In this document: one piece after another, positions 63,233-64,000 of the stretch | How the letters are laid out: the number at the start of each line of letters is the position of its first letter | How positions within the stretch are numbered: the first letter of the stretch is position 1 | Assembly (NCBI GenBank): GCA_014904845.1 | Contig: MU119246.1 | Coordinates: 248,001 to 312,000, forward strand | Direction: 5' to 3' | DNA from: Acephala macrosclerotiorum | Lineage: Eukaryota; Ascomycota; Leotiomycetes; Helotiales; Mollisiaceae | Length of the DNA: 64,000 bases | Made by a program: the position numbers and the translations under genes | The notes under the pieces: generated by a model | Seen by the model: only the letters and a program-made list of their open reading frames with translations | Told to the model about the DNA's origin: nothing | Databases searched by the model: none

Positions 63233-64000
63233 TATTAATATATTTAAAAACAAATTATAAAATATTCAAATTTTAATCTAATATTAATAATTGTTTTTTT
63301 ATTTTTTTTTTTTAAAAAAAGTATTTATTTGTTTATATAATTAAATAAAATAAATATAAAATTAAAAAATAAACATTAAAATAATTATAATTCGAATTAT
63401 TTAAACGATTATTTAAACGATTATTTAATTAAATCGATATTAATAATTTTTTTTTGAAAAAAAAAAACATTTTTTTTAATTTGTAAATTAAAAATAAAAA
63501 AAGTATTATTATAATTATAAACGTATTATTTTACTATTGAATAATAAAAAAAAATTTGATCGTAAATTAATTATTATTACGTATTATAATATTTAATTAA
63601 TCAAATTAAATTTAAAATTTTTTTTTCAAATTTAATATTTATAATCTTCGAATTAATCGAAAATTTTACTTTTGAAAACATCGAAAATATCGAAAATATT
63701 AAAATATTAAAATAACGATTATACGTTTTTTTTCTAGTATTATTTTTTTAATAATTATTTTTTTTATTATTTTCGTTTTTATTGATTGATTTTTGAACTT
63801 TGAAACGTTATATTTATTTTTATATTTTGATATTAAAATGATTAATATTAATAAACGATTTAAATAATTTATTAATATTGAATTTGATTATAATATTAAT
63901 TGAATTATTATTTTTAATAATTTATCGAATTTTTAAGAATTTTTTATATTTATACGATTGTTTAATAATTATAATATCGATTATAAAACGATTTTTTTTA
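63233..64000. mobile_element. Left end of a second copy of the 6.2 kb LTR-type element, cut by window edge
   Basis: The LTR-like part (63233-63438, missing a short AT segment near its right end) is followed by sequence collinear with 38861-39420. Shared blocks include TTACGTATTATAATATTTGA-type sequence and GATTATAAAACG at the very end. The copy continues beyond the window. Confidence 0.72.

Larger units (their letters stand above)
33180..64000. other. AT isochore of RIP type, gene-free
   Basis: From about 32.95 kb the sequence loses nearly all G and C within 200-250 bp and stays almost pure A/T to the window end. The exceptions are a 258 bp undecayed insertion and two 55 bp islands. Open frames inside are Phe/Ile/Leu/Asn/Lys/Tyr-only artefacts of composition. 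Remaining cytosines are mostly followed by G. Homologous segments recur in direct and inverted order (listed separately), so the DNA consists of old transposon copies altered by C-to-T mutation. It could be a subtelomeric, pericentromeric or interstitial repeat block. No telomere repeat is seen. Confidence 0.93.

Noticed and set aside
33180..64000. Centromere
   Set aside because: Gene-free AT-rich DNA fits, but transposon debris alone explains it. Nothing in the sequence distinguishes a centromere from other RIP blocks.
33180..64000. Mitochondrial or AT-rich bacterial/endosymbiont DNA joined by misassembly
   Set aside because: No mitochondrial genes or intact frames; the transition is gradual, and dispersed repeats with an inserted normal-composition LTR indicate nuclear repeat DNA.

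Overview
The window looks like nuclear DNA of a filamentous ascomycete. Evidence: 48-79 nt GT..AG introns with CTAAC-type branch points, a GMC oxidoreductase, a PHO80/PCL-type cyclin, a fungal CENP-V/GFA protein, and many 2EXR-domain genes. Extreme AT-rich decay of the RIP (repeat-induced point mutation) type follows. A 2EXR expansion next to an isochore of such low GC best fits Leotiomycetes (Helotiales/Sclerotiniaceae relatives). That placement is inference.

Region 1 (1-33 kb) has ordinary base composition. From the left it holds a degenerate A1 aspartyl-protease-like gene (minus), a frameshifted fragment of a PTH11/fungal-rhodopsin membrane protein (minus), an intact secreted GMC oxidoreductase (4967-6865, plus) and a decayed secreted carboxylesterase (plus). 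A first group of 2EXR genes lies at 9.8-14.8 kb, with one intact and three broken. A PCL5-like cyclin follows (16287-18424, minus). A 7.5 kb stretch of normal composition has no gene I can support. A second 2EXR group lies at 25.9-30.0 kb: one intact gene, three broken copies and one short fragment. Last come a GFA-domain protein (plus) and a protein with a ZZ-like zinc finger plus RNase H (minus), whose 5' end runs up to the compositional border.

Region 2 (about 33.2-64 kb) is an AT isochore of almost only A and T, with no credible gene. It is not structureless. By eye it contains: a hairpin-ended repeat fragment (33.9 kb); a 6.2 kb element bounded by direct repeats (38.63-44.86 kb), with a second copy of its left end running off the window at 63.23 kb; a 4.5 kb fold-back element with 1.3 kb inverted arms (46.7-51.2 kb); a 258 bp undecayed solo LTR inserted in the left arm; and another LTR-like pair about 5.7 kb apart (55.5 and 61.2 kb), whose 36 bp CACGTG-containing core escaped decay. 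Most remaining cytosines sit in CpG.

The genes do not form one pathway. The common theme is a paralogue family (2EXR) being duplicated and destroyed beside a repeat graveyard, with stop codons and a lost zinc ligand in region 1 that fit C-to-T transitions.
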